Of a stretch of 6,617 nt of DNA, positions 1 through 5,357 are shown in pieces. This stretch comes from Haloarculaceae archaeon. Lineage in GTDB: Archaea > Halobacteriota > Halobacteria > Halobacteriales > Haloarculaceae. Every line of letters starts with the position of its first letter. Position 1 is the stretch's first letter. Made by a program: the position numbers and the translations under genes. The notes under the pieces were generated by a model, which saw only the letters and a program-made list of their open reading frames with translations, did no database searches and was not told the DNA's origin. The stretch is from assembly GCA_018609945.1 (NCBI GenBank), contig JAHENO010000151.1, forward strand, positions 1-6,617. Reading direction: 5' to 3'.

Positions 1-297
1 CGTGTCGCCGGTAAAGCGCGTGTCGATCGGCGCCGCGACCGCGCCGAGTTTCGCCAGCGCAAAGACTGTGGAGACGTACGCCGGTGAATTGTACAGGGAG
101 AGACAGACCGTGTCGCCGGATTCGACGCCCACCGACCGGAGCCCCTCGGCGATCGCGTTGGCCCCACTGTCGAGGTCGCTGTAGGTGATCTGCCGGTCGC
201 CGTAGTGGAGAAAGGGTGTATCCGGCCGCCGGGCAGCCTGGCGTTCGAGAGCGTCGGGCAATGTCCGCACCGCGTCCGGGTCCGATTCCGCTGTCAT
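1..297 (-). CDS. AMP-forming acyl-CoA synthetase (ANL superfamily), N-terminal fragment
   Basis: Reading the minus strand from the ATG at 297 gives 99 residues, open to the window edge, so the C-terminal majority of the protein is missing. The fragment begins MTAESDPDAVRTLPDALERQ and continues with features typical of the N-terminus of AMP-binding enzymes: R-P-D-T-P-F-L, then I-T-Y-S-D-L, then G-D-T-V-C-L-S-L-Y-N-S-P, then A-L-A-K-L-G-A-V-A-A-P-I-D. ANL enzymes adenylate a carboxylic acid with ATP and transfer it to CoA. The diagnostic P-loop (Y-T-S-G-T-T-G-x-P-K-G) would lie outside the window, so the substrate cannot be named. The start overlaps the stop of the upstream IclR gene as ATGA (294-297), which implies one transcript and coupled translation. 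An acid-activating enzyme controlled by its neighbour fits a catabolic operon. The family is confident; the substrate (aromatic acid, fatty acid, carnitine-like) is unknown. Confidence 0.88.
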   Translation of the reverse strand, partial: MTAESDPDAVRTLPDALERQAARRPDTPFLHYGDRQITYSDLDSGANAIAEGLRSVGVESGDTVCLSLYNSPAYVSTVFALAKLGAVAAPIDTRFTGDT

Positions 298-1058
298 CCG
301 GTCGCCTCCAGGGCACCTTCGATCTCCGCGACTGCGTCCCGGAGCAGCGAGGGGACGTCGTCTTCGAGGGTGTTTCTGCTGAAGTCCCCCGAGTACCCGA
401 ACACACCCAGGGCGTGCACGGTCTCGTGGGCGCGAAACGCGACCCCGACTGACTGGACACACAGGGCCGCCTCGCCCTCGCTGACGGCGTATCCCCGCTC
501 GCGGGTCGTCTCGAGTTCCGCCTGGAGCCTCTCGGCATCTGTCGTCGTCTTTCCAGTGAGGGCCGGCAGGCCGTGCCGCTCGACAATCCGGCGGACGTCT
601 TCCGGGGGAAGCGTCGCCAGTATCGCCTTCCCGGGCGCGTGTGTGTGCAGAAACGACCGCTTGCCCACGCGGCCGTAGGTCTCGCTCGCGTCGTCGGGAA
701 CCGCCCGCTCGACGAACAGACCGCGGCCGAATTCCTCGACAACCCACCAGGACGGGCGGGCGACTTCCTCGGCAATCGCGGGCAGCACAGCGGTGACCGC
801 TTCACGTGGCGCCACGCCATTGCGTGCGGCCATCCCGTGGGTCAGAAACCTGAGTCCGAGCCGATAGGAGCCGTCCTCCTCGACGACGTATCCCAGCGAC
901 TGGAGCGTGCCCAGGTAGTTGTGGACGGTGCTCTTCGCGATATCCATCCGCTCGGATAGTTCGTGCAGGGTCGCACCGTCCTGCTCCTGAATCGTGGCGA
1001 CGACCCTGAAGGCCGTGCGGACCGACTGGACCTCCCGGGTCGGCGTTTCCGGTATCAT
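294..1058 (-). CDS. IclR-family transcriptional regulator
   Basis: A 254-residue protein, the usual length for IclR regulators. Residues about 10-70 form the N-terminal winged helix-turn-helix: S-V-R-T-A-F-R-V-V, then L-H-E-L-S-E-R-M-D-I-A-K-S-T-V-H-N-Y-L, then a wing ending G-S-Y-R-L-G-L-R-F-L. Residues about 80-250 form the effector-binding GAF-like domain, with the family signatures H-T-H-A-P-G-K-A-I-L-A (138-148), L-T-G-K-T-T-T-D (167-174) and R-G-Y-A-V-S-E-G-E (188-196). These proteins bind small organic acids or related metabolites and repress or activate nearby catabolic genes. The frame stays open to 1100, but I chose the ATG at 1058: a TATA-like element lies about 29 bp upstream, matching a leaderless transcript, and the HTH starts about 10 residues in as in relatives. 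The longer reading would start upstream of the predicted transcription start. It is followed by the acyl-CoA synthetase with a 4-base overlap, so that gene is the probable target. The effector is unknown. Confidence 0.93.
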   Translation of the reverse strand: MIPETPTREVQSVRTAFRVVATIQEQDGATLHELSERMDIAKSTVHNYLGTLQSLGYVVEEDGSYRLGLRFLTHGMAARNGVAPREAVTAVLPAIAEEVARPSWWVVEEFGRGLFVERAVPDDASETYGRVGKRSFLHTHAPGKAILATLPPEDVRRIVERHGLPALTGKTTTDAERLQAELETTRERGYAVSEGEAALCVQSVGVAFRAHETVHALGVFGYSGDFSRNTLEDDVPSLLRDAVAEIEGALEATG

Positions 1059-1065
1059 GAACCCC

Positions 1066-1077
1066 CTGTTCAGACAG
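1066..1077. promoter_or_regulatory. Possible operator at the IclR promoter
   Basis: CTGT (1066-1069), four bases, then ACAG (1074-1077) form a small dyad between the TATA box and the start codon, next to the predicted transcription start. A repressor bound there would block initiation, which suits autoregulation by the IclR protein. The arms are only 4 bp and could occur by chance. Confidence 0.25.
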
Positions 1078-1084
1078 TAGAGAG

Positions 1085-1089
1085 TTATA
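1085..1089 (-). promoter_or_regulatory. TATA box of the IclR operon
   Basis: On the minus strand the sequence reads GGTATAACTC, with TATAA at 1089 to 1085. Its centre is about 29 bp before the A of the ATG at 1058, the spacing expected for a leaderless haloarchaeal transcript. This supports the 1058 start over the one at 1100. No experimental start site is known here. Confidence 0.6.
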
Positions 1090-1288
1090 CCTGTCGGCAA
1101 TGATGAATCGTTACTGCCAGCATGCCGGGATCAACGCCGGAAATATTCACGCATGTTGAAAGTAATACGACGTCTCCGACTGGCAGGTGAGGTATCCGTC
1201 CCATCTTACCGAACGGTAGCCACGTCAGCCACTGTCTCTCAAAAGCCTCCGACATCTGTGAAATCACGAAACGTTGTATGGATCATTC

Positions 1289-1354
1289 AATACAAACCTG
1301 TTCGACTGATGCGTTCACAGCGCACGTGTCACTGCTCCGTGCGAGGTTTGTATT
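1289..1354. repeat. 11-bp perfect inverted repeat
   Basis: AATACAAACCT at 1289-1299 is the exact reverse complement of AGGTTTGTATT at 1344-1354, with 44 bp between the arms. The right arm overlaps the 9-bp palindrome at 1349-1371, so the same half-site takes part in two symmetries. It may be a set of paired protein-binding sites. The role is not known. Confidence 0.5.
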
Positions 1355-1371
1355 CACAATGAGTGAATACA
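1349..1371. repeat. Perfect palindrome, 9-bp arms with 5-bp spacer
   Basis: TGTATTCAC at 1349-1357 is exactly complementary to GTGAATACA at 1363-1371, with the spacer AATGA between. The size and symmetry fit an operator for a dimeric regulator, or a short stem-loop if transcribed. No gene starts within 250 bp: the nearest is the IclR gene about 290 bp away on the minus strand. A looser dyad, TTGTAT (1274-1279) and ATACAA (1290-1295), lies about 75 bp to the left and shares the TGTAT/ATACA half-sites. Confidence 0.6.
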
Positions 1372-1622
1372 CTGGAATAGTATGTCAAGTCACGTTCCCC
1401 TCTCGATAACGTACCGCCACTGACCACTCGGCAGCCATTACAAACATACGATTATCAAGTAACTCGACCGTTACTTTGAGGACGTGATGTTGACGCGCTA
1501 CCTTTCAGCGCCGTCACGATCAACCAATCGAATCAGTCCCTCACTTACTCATCGCTAATGTGCGTACGGCCCGAAAACATCAACCGGTCCGGGGCAGTTC
1601 GAATCCAGTCGGTTCGTTCCAT

Positions 1623-1737
1623 GTGGGAGATAGCGCCCGAACTAAACAGTATGTAAGGGAGTCTATACAAATTTATCAACTTAATATATTAGTTTATAAA
1701 TTTGTATAATGAACTGTTATGATGAATGGGCTCCCAC
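1623..1737. repeat. Nested inverted repeats around an AT-rich core
   Basis: Four pairs share nearly the same centre (1680-1687). From outside in they are GTGGGAG 1623-1629 with CTCCCAC 1731-1737; AACAGT 1645-1650 with ACTGTT 1713-1718; the 13-bp TATACAAATTTAT 1664-1676 with ATAAATTTGTATA 1696-1708; and the self-complementary TAATATATTA at 1682-1691. The loop between the 13-bp arms is 19 nt. The left half is about a dozen bases longer than the right, so this is an imperfect palindrome of about 115 bp. It could be a cruciform-forming or protein-binding site, a miniature element with degenerate inverted ends, or a pair of back-to-back promoters (TTTATAAAT at 1693-1701). No flanking target-site duplication was seen. 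Confidence 0.55.
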
Positions 1738-1810
1738 TCAAAATAAGTAATTGTCGGCACTTAGAGCCAAAAGTGGTCACTAATTCGACCGCAATATATT
1801 ATTATATTCT

Positions 1811-1830
1811 TATAATAAAGAATTATTATA
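1811..1830. repeat. AT-only hairpin, 8-bp arms
   Basis: TATAATAA (1811-1818) and TTATTATA (1823-1830) are perfect complements around AGAA. It lies in a tract that is almost all A/T (about 1793-1845), roughly 60 bp past the HerA-like stop in that gene's direction. In such low-complexity DNA a repeat of this size has modest weight. A role in transcript termination is possible but not shown. Confidence 0.35.
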
Positions 1831-1892
1831 GTTATTAGACTATTATCGGGAACCATATATCGAACAGAGATGGGAGCGACGATTCCCGGAAA

Positions 1893-2954
1893 TCATCTGG
1901 GTTCGAGCGACGTGACAGACGGGCTCCCGCCGCTGTGGGTAGTATGACGGCGACGGACACTGACCGTGTGGGCCGACTCGGTCGCGTCGTCGATGACGAT
2001 AGCCTCACCCGGCGTGTCGGGGACACGCTCCTCGAACGCTCCCTGGGCCATCTCGGGGCGGGCCGCCCGCACGGCTTCGCGGTCCTCGCTGGTCGAGAGG
2101 CGGTGTGCAATCAGAACGTCGGACTGCGAGAGGGCGACGGCCGGGATGGTAGTCGGGCGCTGGGTCGCAACGACCAGACTGACACCCGGGGCGCGGCCGC
2201 GGGTGAGAATCGTCGTGAGTGCCTTGGCAGCGATGCCCTCGAAAAACGTGTGTGCCTCGTCGACGAGCAGCCACGGGAGCCGGTCGATAGCGTCGCTGAC
2301 GCGGGCGCGATACAGTGTTTCCCCGATCGCACGCGTGACCGCATTCCTGGGCGCAGCCTCCAGCGTCGAGACGTCGACGACCGTCGCCTCGCCAGTGGCG
2401 AGGTGGGCAGCCGACAGTCCCGCCGGATCGAAGGCGTCCCACGACGCCGCGAGACGGAGATGGTTGAGTGCGGCGCGGCTGTCACTCGACGGTGCGTCGG
2501 ACTCCGCGACGTGGTCGGCCATCTCAGCGAGCGTTCCGGCCGCACTGGCGGCCTGCCAGACCAGCGCTCCGGCGCCGCTCTCCGGTGAGAGACCCACCAG
2601 GTCACACCACGTTCGCGGGTCGAGTGTCGACGCGGGAACTGCAGGTTCGTCGATGACCCTCGCGGGCACGTTCGCGTGCCCTTCGTCGTCGACACCCGAT
2701 CCGAGTTCCCCGAAAGACCCCACTGGATCGATGACGACCGGTGCCAGACCGGCGGCGCGTGCGAGTTCCTCCGCCAGGACGCCCACTGTGTAGGACTTGC
2801 CGTAGCCCCGCTTGCCGACGACGCCCACCGCGTGTGGCCCGTCGACGTCGAGTGCCACGGTCGTCCCTTCGCTTCCGTCCAGGGCCAGGTACGTTCCGAG
2901 TCGTGCCAGCGGCCGGTCCTCCCTGTCGTCGCGCCGTCCGATGACGACTGTCAC
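1893..2954 (-). CDS. HerA/DUF87-family P-loop ATPase
   Basis: A 353-residue protein. Walker A is G-K-R-G-Y-G-K-S at 47-54. Walker B is L-L-V-D-E-A-H at 229-235, with acid residues D232 and E233. A sensor-like V-V-A-T-Q-R-P-T-T at 261-269 and a candidate arginine finger R-G-R at 252-254 follow, then H-R-L-S-T-S-E-D-R-E-A near 284-294. This order matches HerA/FtsK-like ring ATPases of the DUF87 group (COG0433), which move along or pump DNA. Classical HerA resects DNA ends with the nuclease NurA and is about 500 residues long. This protein is shorter, has only about 40 residues before the P-loop, and has no nurA in the window. The start is GTG: the frame is open further upstream, but no ATG or GTG occurs in it before 3059. 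A weak TATA-like TTCAAGTA lies about 27 bp upstream. It is transcribed divergently from the glycosylase-like gene across about 104 bp. The family is confident; the role is not. Confidence 0.88.
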   Translation of the reverse strand: MTVVIGRRDDREDRPLARLGTYLALDGSEGTTVALDVDGPHAVGVVGKRGYGKSYTVGVLAEELARAAGLAPVVIDPVGSFGELGSGVDDEGHANVPARVIDEPAVPASTLDPRTWCDLVGLSPESGAGALVWQAASAAGTLAEMADHVAESDAPSSDSRAALNHLRLAASWDAFDPAGLSAAHLATGEATVVDVSTLEAAPRNAVTRAIGETLYRARVSDAIDRLPWLLVDEAHTFFEGIAAKALTTILTRGRAPGVSLVVATQRPTTIPAVALSQSDVLIAHRLSTSEDREAVRAARPEMAQGAFEERVPDTPGEAIVIDDATESAHTVSVRRRHTTHSGGSPSVTSLEPR

Positions 2955-3027
2955 GGACGGGGCTGGCTCCCGTTCGTACTTGAATCTCCGGCTTCCGGGA
3001 CAGACTGTGTCCGCCCGGAACCGTGCG

Positions 3028-3037
3028 AATTTTCTAT
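3028..3037 (+). promoter_or_regulatory. TATA-like element of the glycosylase-like gene
   Basis: AATTTTCTAT is an AT-rich island in GC-rich DNA, centred about 26 bp before the GTG at 3059. The spacing suits a leaderless transcript and helps decide the start, because an ATG at 3023 in the same frame lies upstream of this box. The match to the TATA consensus is imperfect. Confidence 0.4.
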
Positions 3038-3058
3038 CCGCCCCACTCTCGGTTGCGT

Positions 3059-3694
3059 GTGCAGTTCGTCTCAGCGGAGCGCCGGAATCCGTTCGGGATG
3101 TCCCCGCCCTGTGACCGGTACGTCGCGGGGTACGGCGACACGGCTGCCGACTTCCACGTCGTCGGCGACCACCCGGGCGTCCACGGCGGCACGGAAACCG
3201 GCGTTCCCTTCACCGGGAAACCGTGGTCCGAGTGCTTCTTCCGGACGCTCGAACGGGCCGACCTCGTCCGGAACGTCGATCTGGAACGGCGAGAGGTAGC
3301 CCACGGCCGGACGTTCTTCTCCTATCTGCACATGTGTGTCGCAGACCACGCTCCCACGGCCGAGGACTACGCAGCCATGGAGCCCTTTTTCGACGCGGAA
3401 CTCCGGGCGATCACCGCCCACGTCCTCCTGCCGGTCGGCGCCCGCGCGACCGCGCACGTTCTGGATACGTACACCGCCCGGACCAGTGCCGACCTCGACA
3501 TGGACGCCCTCCACGGCTCGGAGCTGCGGGGCTCTGGCTGGCTCGTGGTCCCGGTCAAGGAGCCGGCCGAGTGGACCGACGAGGACGCCGGGACGCTCGT
3601 GGACGGGCTGGTCGAACTCCAGTCGACCGACTACCGGCGGCTGTCGGACCTCGGACGGTTCTTCCCCGACGACGACCCGTACCTCGTTCGCTGA
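3059..3694 (+). CDS. Uracil-DNA glycosylase superfamily protein, apparently degenerate
   Basis: A 211-residue protein from the GTG at 3059. It opens with R-N-P-F-G-M-S-P-P-C (9-18), which resembles the N-terminus of haloarchaeal family 4/5 uracil-DNA glycosylases. V-V-G-D-H-P-G-V-H-G (34-43) sits at the place of the catalytic G-E-A-P-G motif, and G-V-P-F-T-G (48-53) is the conserved G-x-P-F-x-G. These enzymes cut uracil or similar bases from DNA. Three things look unusual. The acidic residue of motif 1 is Asp-His rather than Glu-Ala. The C-terminal H-P-S/A motif is not visible, and the best candidate is V-P-V-K-E-P-A-E-W (164-172). The only cysteines are C18, C59 and C93, too few for the usual four-cysteine iron-sulfur site. 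I preferred GTG 3059 to ATG 3023 (12 residues longer, upstream of the promoter) and to ATG 3098 (cuts off N-P-F-G). It may bind DNA or nucleotides without glycosylase activity. Confidence 0.7.
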   Translation: MQFVSAERRNPFGMSPPCDRYVAGYGDTAADFHVVGDHPGVHGGTETGVPFTGKPWSECFFRTLERADLVRNVDLERREVAHGRTFFSYLHMCVADHAPTAEDYAAMEPFFDAELRAITAHVLLPVGARATAHVLDTYTARTSADLDMDALHGSELRGSGWLVVPVKEPAEWTDEDAGTLVDGLVELQSTDYRRLSDLGRFFPDDDPYLVR

Positions 3695-3785
3695 AAATAT
3701 TCTCTTCCCAATACAACAGTGGAGCCCGCGAACCTCGGGAGTGCGCCTCGACAAAAAGTACATCGTAAATCATCCTCCAATTAAA

Positions 3786-3791
3786 TTTATA
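3786..3791 (+). promoter_or_regulatory. TATA box of the UPF0058 gene
   Basis: TTTATA lies in an AT-rich stretch (about 3779-3793), centred about 30 bp before the ATG at 3819. This implies an mRNA with almost no leader. The 124-bp gap after the preceding gene has no other feature I could support. Confidence 0.65.
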
Positions 3792-3818
3792 CGTTCTCAG
3801 CACCTAGAGAAATCACTC

Positions 3819-4079
3819 ATGAAGAAGCAAGAACTGATCCACCTCCACACGCTTCTGGCCGAAGTGGCCACCTACTGCCAGGAGCAGGGGCGGACGTTTG
3901 ACCTCTCGTCGTACCACGAACAGGACATCCACCCGATGGCGATAAGCGAGGCCAAGGCAGATCACGAGGCCGCAGTGCTGGCCCTTGCGGACGGCCTCGC
4001 GGGGTCGCTGAAAGACGCGACCGCAGAGGAGAGCGAGTCCGTCAGGGCGAGTGCGGACAGGCCGCAGTCCTCGGCCTGA
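3819..4079 (+). CDS. UPF0058 family protein
   Basis: An 86-residue protein beginning MKKQELIHLHTLLAEVATYC. The opening M-K-K-Q-E-L-I-H-L-H, the central I-H-P-M-A-I-S-E-A-K-A-D-H-E-A-A-V (37-53) and L-A-L-A-D-G-L (54-60) match the small, mostly helical UPF0058 family that is widespread in Halobacteria. The function is unknown. The His-rich start (H8, H10), C20 and the conserved K-x-D-H (46-49) suggest possible metal binding, which is inference. Residues after about 65 are an acidic, Ser/Ala-rich tail that is probably disordered. The start follows from the TATA box 30 bp upstream, although the frame is open far to the left as an out-of-frame shadow of the previous gene. The SDR gene follows after 61 bp with its own TATA-like box, so co-transcription is not required. 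Confidence 0.9.
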   Translation: MKKQELIHLHTLLAEVATYCQEQGRTFDLSSYHEQDIHPMAISEAKADHEAAVLALADGLAGSLKDATAEESESVRASADRPQSSA

Positions 4080-4117
4080 CCGTCGGGGCGACGGCTGCCG
4101 CCACCCAAAACCGCAGG

Positions 4118-4123
4118 TATATA
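4118..4123 (+). promoter_or_regulatory. TATA-like box before the SDR gene
   Basis: TATATA stands out in GC-rich DNA 61 bp after the preceding gene. Its centre is only about 20 bp from the ATG at 4141, a few bases short of the usual 25-30. Either initiation is close to the TATA box or a different element drives this gene. Confidence 0.4.
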
Positions 4124-4140
4124 GGGGTCGTGGGTCCCGT

Positions 4141-4875
4141 ATGACCTCGACCCTCGAGGACACGACGGCGATCGTCACCGGAGCGAGTGCGGGAATCGGC
4201 GAGGCAACCGCACACGCACTCGCAGAGCGCGGTGTCAGCGTCGCTCTCGCCGCCCGCCGGGAAGAACGTCTCGAAGCCATCGCAGAGGAACTGCGCGACG
4301 AGTACGGCGTCGGGGCCGACCCGGTCCCGACAGACGTCCGCGAGGAGGCAGCTGTCGACGCGCTGGTCGAGACGACCGTCGAGCGGTTCGGCGGTCTCGA
4401 TATCCTCGTCAACAACGCCGGTCTCGGTCGCGGGAGCGACGTCGCCGAGATGACGACCGACGCCTACCGGACGATGATGGAGACCAACGTCGACGGCGTC
4501 TTCTTCGCGACGCGTGCCGCCCTCCCACACCTCAGGGAGAGCGAGGGCAATCTCGTGTACGTCGGGAGTTTCGCCGGTCAGTACCCGCGGCCGTTCAACC
4601 CCGTCTACGCCGCGACGAAGTGGTGGCTCCGGGGGTTCGCGCACAGCGTCGAAGCCAGCGTCGGGCCGGACGGCGTCGCCGTGACCGTGGTCAACCCCTC
4701 CGAGGTCCGCACCGAGTTCGGCTCGGAGATCGGCGAACCCTTCGAGGAGCGGTTCGCGGAGGGCGAGGTGCTCGAACCCGACGAAATCGCCGAGGCCATC
4801 GTGTTCGCTGTCTCGCAGCGGTCGACGGTGAGCGAACTGGACCTCTACCGGCGCGACAAGCTCGGCTTCTTTTAG
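4141..4875 (+). CDS. Short-chain dehydrogenase/reductase (SDR), classical type
   Basis: A 244-residue Rossmann-fold oxidoreductase of normal length for classical SDRs. The cofactor motif T-G-A-S-A-G-I-G is at 13-20, N-N-A-G at 91-94, and the structural/catalytic N116 in E-T-N-V-D-G. The catalytic triad is S143 (Y-V-G-S-F-A-G), Y156 and K160 (Y-A-A-T-K). The P-S-E-V-R-T-E-F stretch at 186-193 matches the family's P-G-x-V-x-T segment. Basic residues R39 and R40 follow the second beta strand (A-L-A-A-R-R), which in this family usually means NADP(H) preference. Such enzymes reversibly oxidise alcohols to ketones, and the substrate cannot be read from sequence. The ATG at 4141 places the glycine motif 13 residues in, as usual. 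The frame is open to the left, but that extension is the shadow of the UPF0058 gene. The stop overlaps the convergent membrane-protein gene. Confidence 0.95.
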   Translation: MTSTLEDTTAIVTGASAGIGEATAHALAERGVSVALAARREERLEAIAEELRDEYGVGADPVPTDVREEAAVDALVETTVERFGGLDILVNNAGLGRGSDVAEMTTDAYRTMMETNVDGVFFATRAALPHLRESEGNLVYVGSFAGQYPRPFNPVYAATKWWLRGFAHSVEASVGPDGVAVTVVNPSEVRTEFGSEIGEPFEERFAEGEVLEPDEIAEAIVFAVSQRSTVSELDLYRRDKLGFF

Positions 4876-5279
4876 TCCCGGAAGTGCGTCCGAACGTAGA
4901 CGCCGAGGACGCCACCCACGACGCTGAATCCGAGGACGTAGACGGTGGCCACGAACAGTGCTACACCGGCGACCGTCGCGAGTGGCGCTGCCGGGAGCGG
5001 GACCGCGAGGCCGGGGAGTAAAAAAACCGCGACCGCGGCGACGGCAGGCGGGACGAGTGCCGTCAGCCCCGCGACCAGGCCGGCCGCAGCGCCGTCCCCG
5101 GCAGTTCCGCCCTCCAGGTAGCCGGCGGCCGTGCCGCCCAGGACCGTCGAGAACGGCAGGAACGACAGGACCAGCCCGACGACCCCGCCGAGGAGGCCGT
5201 TTCGCAGGGTGTTCGACTGTCTGTGCGTGCTCGGATCGTCGCCCCCGGAGAGTACGGGAACGTCGGTGGAAACGCTCAT
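4872..5279 (-). CDS. DUF5518-like haloarchaeal membrane protein
   Basis: A 135-residue protein with a polar N-terminal tail (1-26) and three probable membrane segments: about 27-46 (L-L-G-G-V-V-G-L-V-L-S-F-L-P-F), 63-90 and 96-126, ending V-R-T-H-F-R-D. The S-F-L-P-F-S-T-V-L-G-G-T-A-A-G-Y-L-E-G-G segment (39-58) and the closing G-G-V-L-G-V-Y-V-R pattern recall the DUF5518 proteins common in haloarchaea, whose function is unknown. Many Gly and Ala residues fit tightly packed helices. The start ATG at 5279 is the only reasonable one. The gene follows the aldehyde dehydrogenase on the same strand after 78 bp and has an AT-rich element in that gap, so it may have its own promoter. Its stop TAA overlaps the stop TAG of the convergent SDR gene by 4 bp (4872-4875). 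Confidence 0.82.
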   Translation of the reverse strand: MSVSTDVPVLSGGDDPSTHRQSNTLRNGLLGGVVGLVLSFLPFSTVLGGTAAGYLEGGTAGDGAAAGLVAGLTALVPPAVAAVAVFLLPGLAVPLPAAPLATVAGVALFVATVYVLGFSVVGGVLGVYVRTHFRD

Positions 5280-5340
5280 CGTTCCGTCTCCACCTACCCG
5301 CGCCGACTGCCTGGTGGTTGCGCCCAGTCGATTGGGTGAA

Positions 5341-5347
5341 TTTAAAA
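5341..5347 (-). promoter_or_regulatory. Possible promoter of the DUF5518-like gene
   Basis: TTTAAAA on the plus strand reads TTTTAAA on the minus strand and is the only AT-rich island between the two minus-strand genes. It is about 65 bp before the ATG at 5279, which would leave a leader of about 40 nt. It could equally act as part of a terminator for the aldehyde dehydrogenase that stops at 5358. Confidence 0.35.
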
Positions 5348-5357
5348 CCCAGTGCAG

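Larger units (their letters stand above)
1101..1892. other. Long gene-free region with AT-rich patches and inverted repeats
   Basis: No convincing coding sequence lies between the IclR promoter and the stop of the HerA-like gene. The two short open frames here (plus 1153-1362, minus 1085-1267) lack recognisable motifs and haloarchaeal amino-acid composition. By hand count, 1661-1720 has 10 G/C of 60 and 1791-1850 has 11 of 60, far below the flanking genes. The region holds several inverted repeats listed separately, and the hexamer TACAAA occurs five times on the two strands. No tRNA fold, CRISPR repeat or transposase remnant was recognised. Plausible readings are a regulatory or small-RNA region, the scar of a lost gene, or an integration/excision scar. 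Confidence 0.7.

Noticed and set aside
1023..1100. Longer IclR start at 1100
   Set aside because: It would begin upstream of the TATA box at 1085-1089 and adds residues unlike the family, so the ATG at 1058 is preferred.
1085..1362. Two short open frames in the gene-free region (60 codons minus, 69 codons plus)
   Set aside because: Neither has an acidic haloarchaeal composition, a recognisable motif or a promoter at the right distance. The minus one also overlaps the IclR promoter.
1590..1625. GTTCGAATCC, resembling the T-loop of a tRNA
   Set aside because: The flanking five-base segments do not pair into a T-stem, and no anticodon arm or acceptor stem is found around it.
1966..2793. A 275-codon open frame on the plus strand opposite the HerA-like gene
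   Set aside because: It is a Ser/Arg/Ala-rich antisense frame with no motifs. The minus-strand reading has intact Walker A and B motifs.
3023..3058. Upstream ATG start for the glycosylase-like protein
   Set aside because: It lies before the TATA-like element at 3028-3037 and adds an atypical M-R-I-F-Y-P-P-H stretch. GTG 3059 fits promoter spacing and family N-termini better.
3071..3763. A 230-codon minus-strand frame opposite the glycosylase-like gene
   Set aside because: Its composition is that of an antisense shadow (Val/Arg/Gly-rich, no domain), and the plus strand carries recognisable UDG-superfamily motifs.
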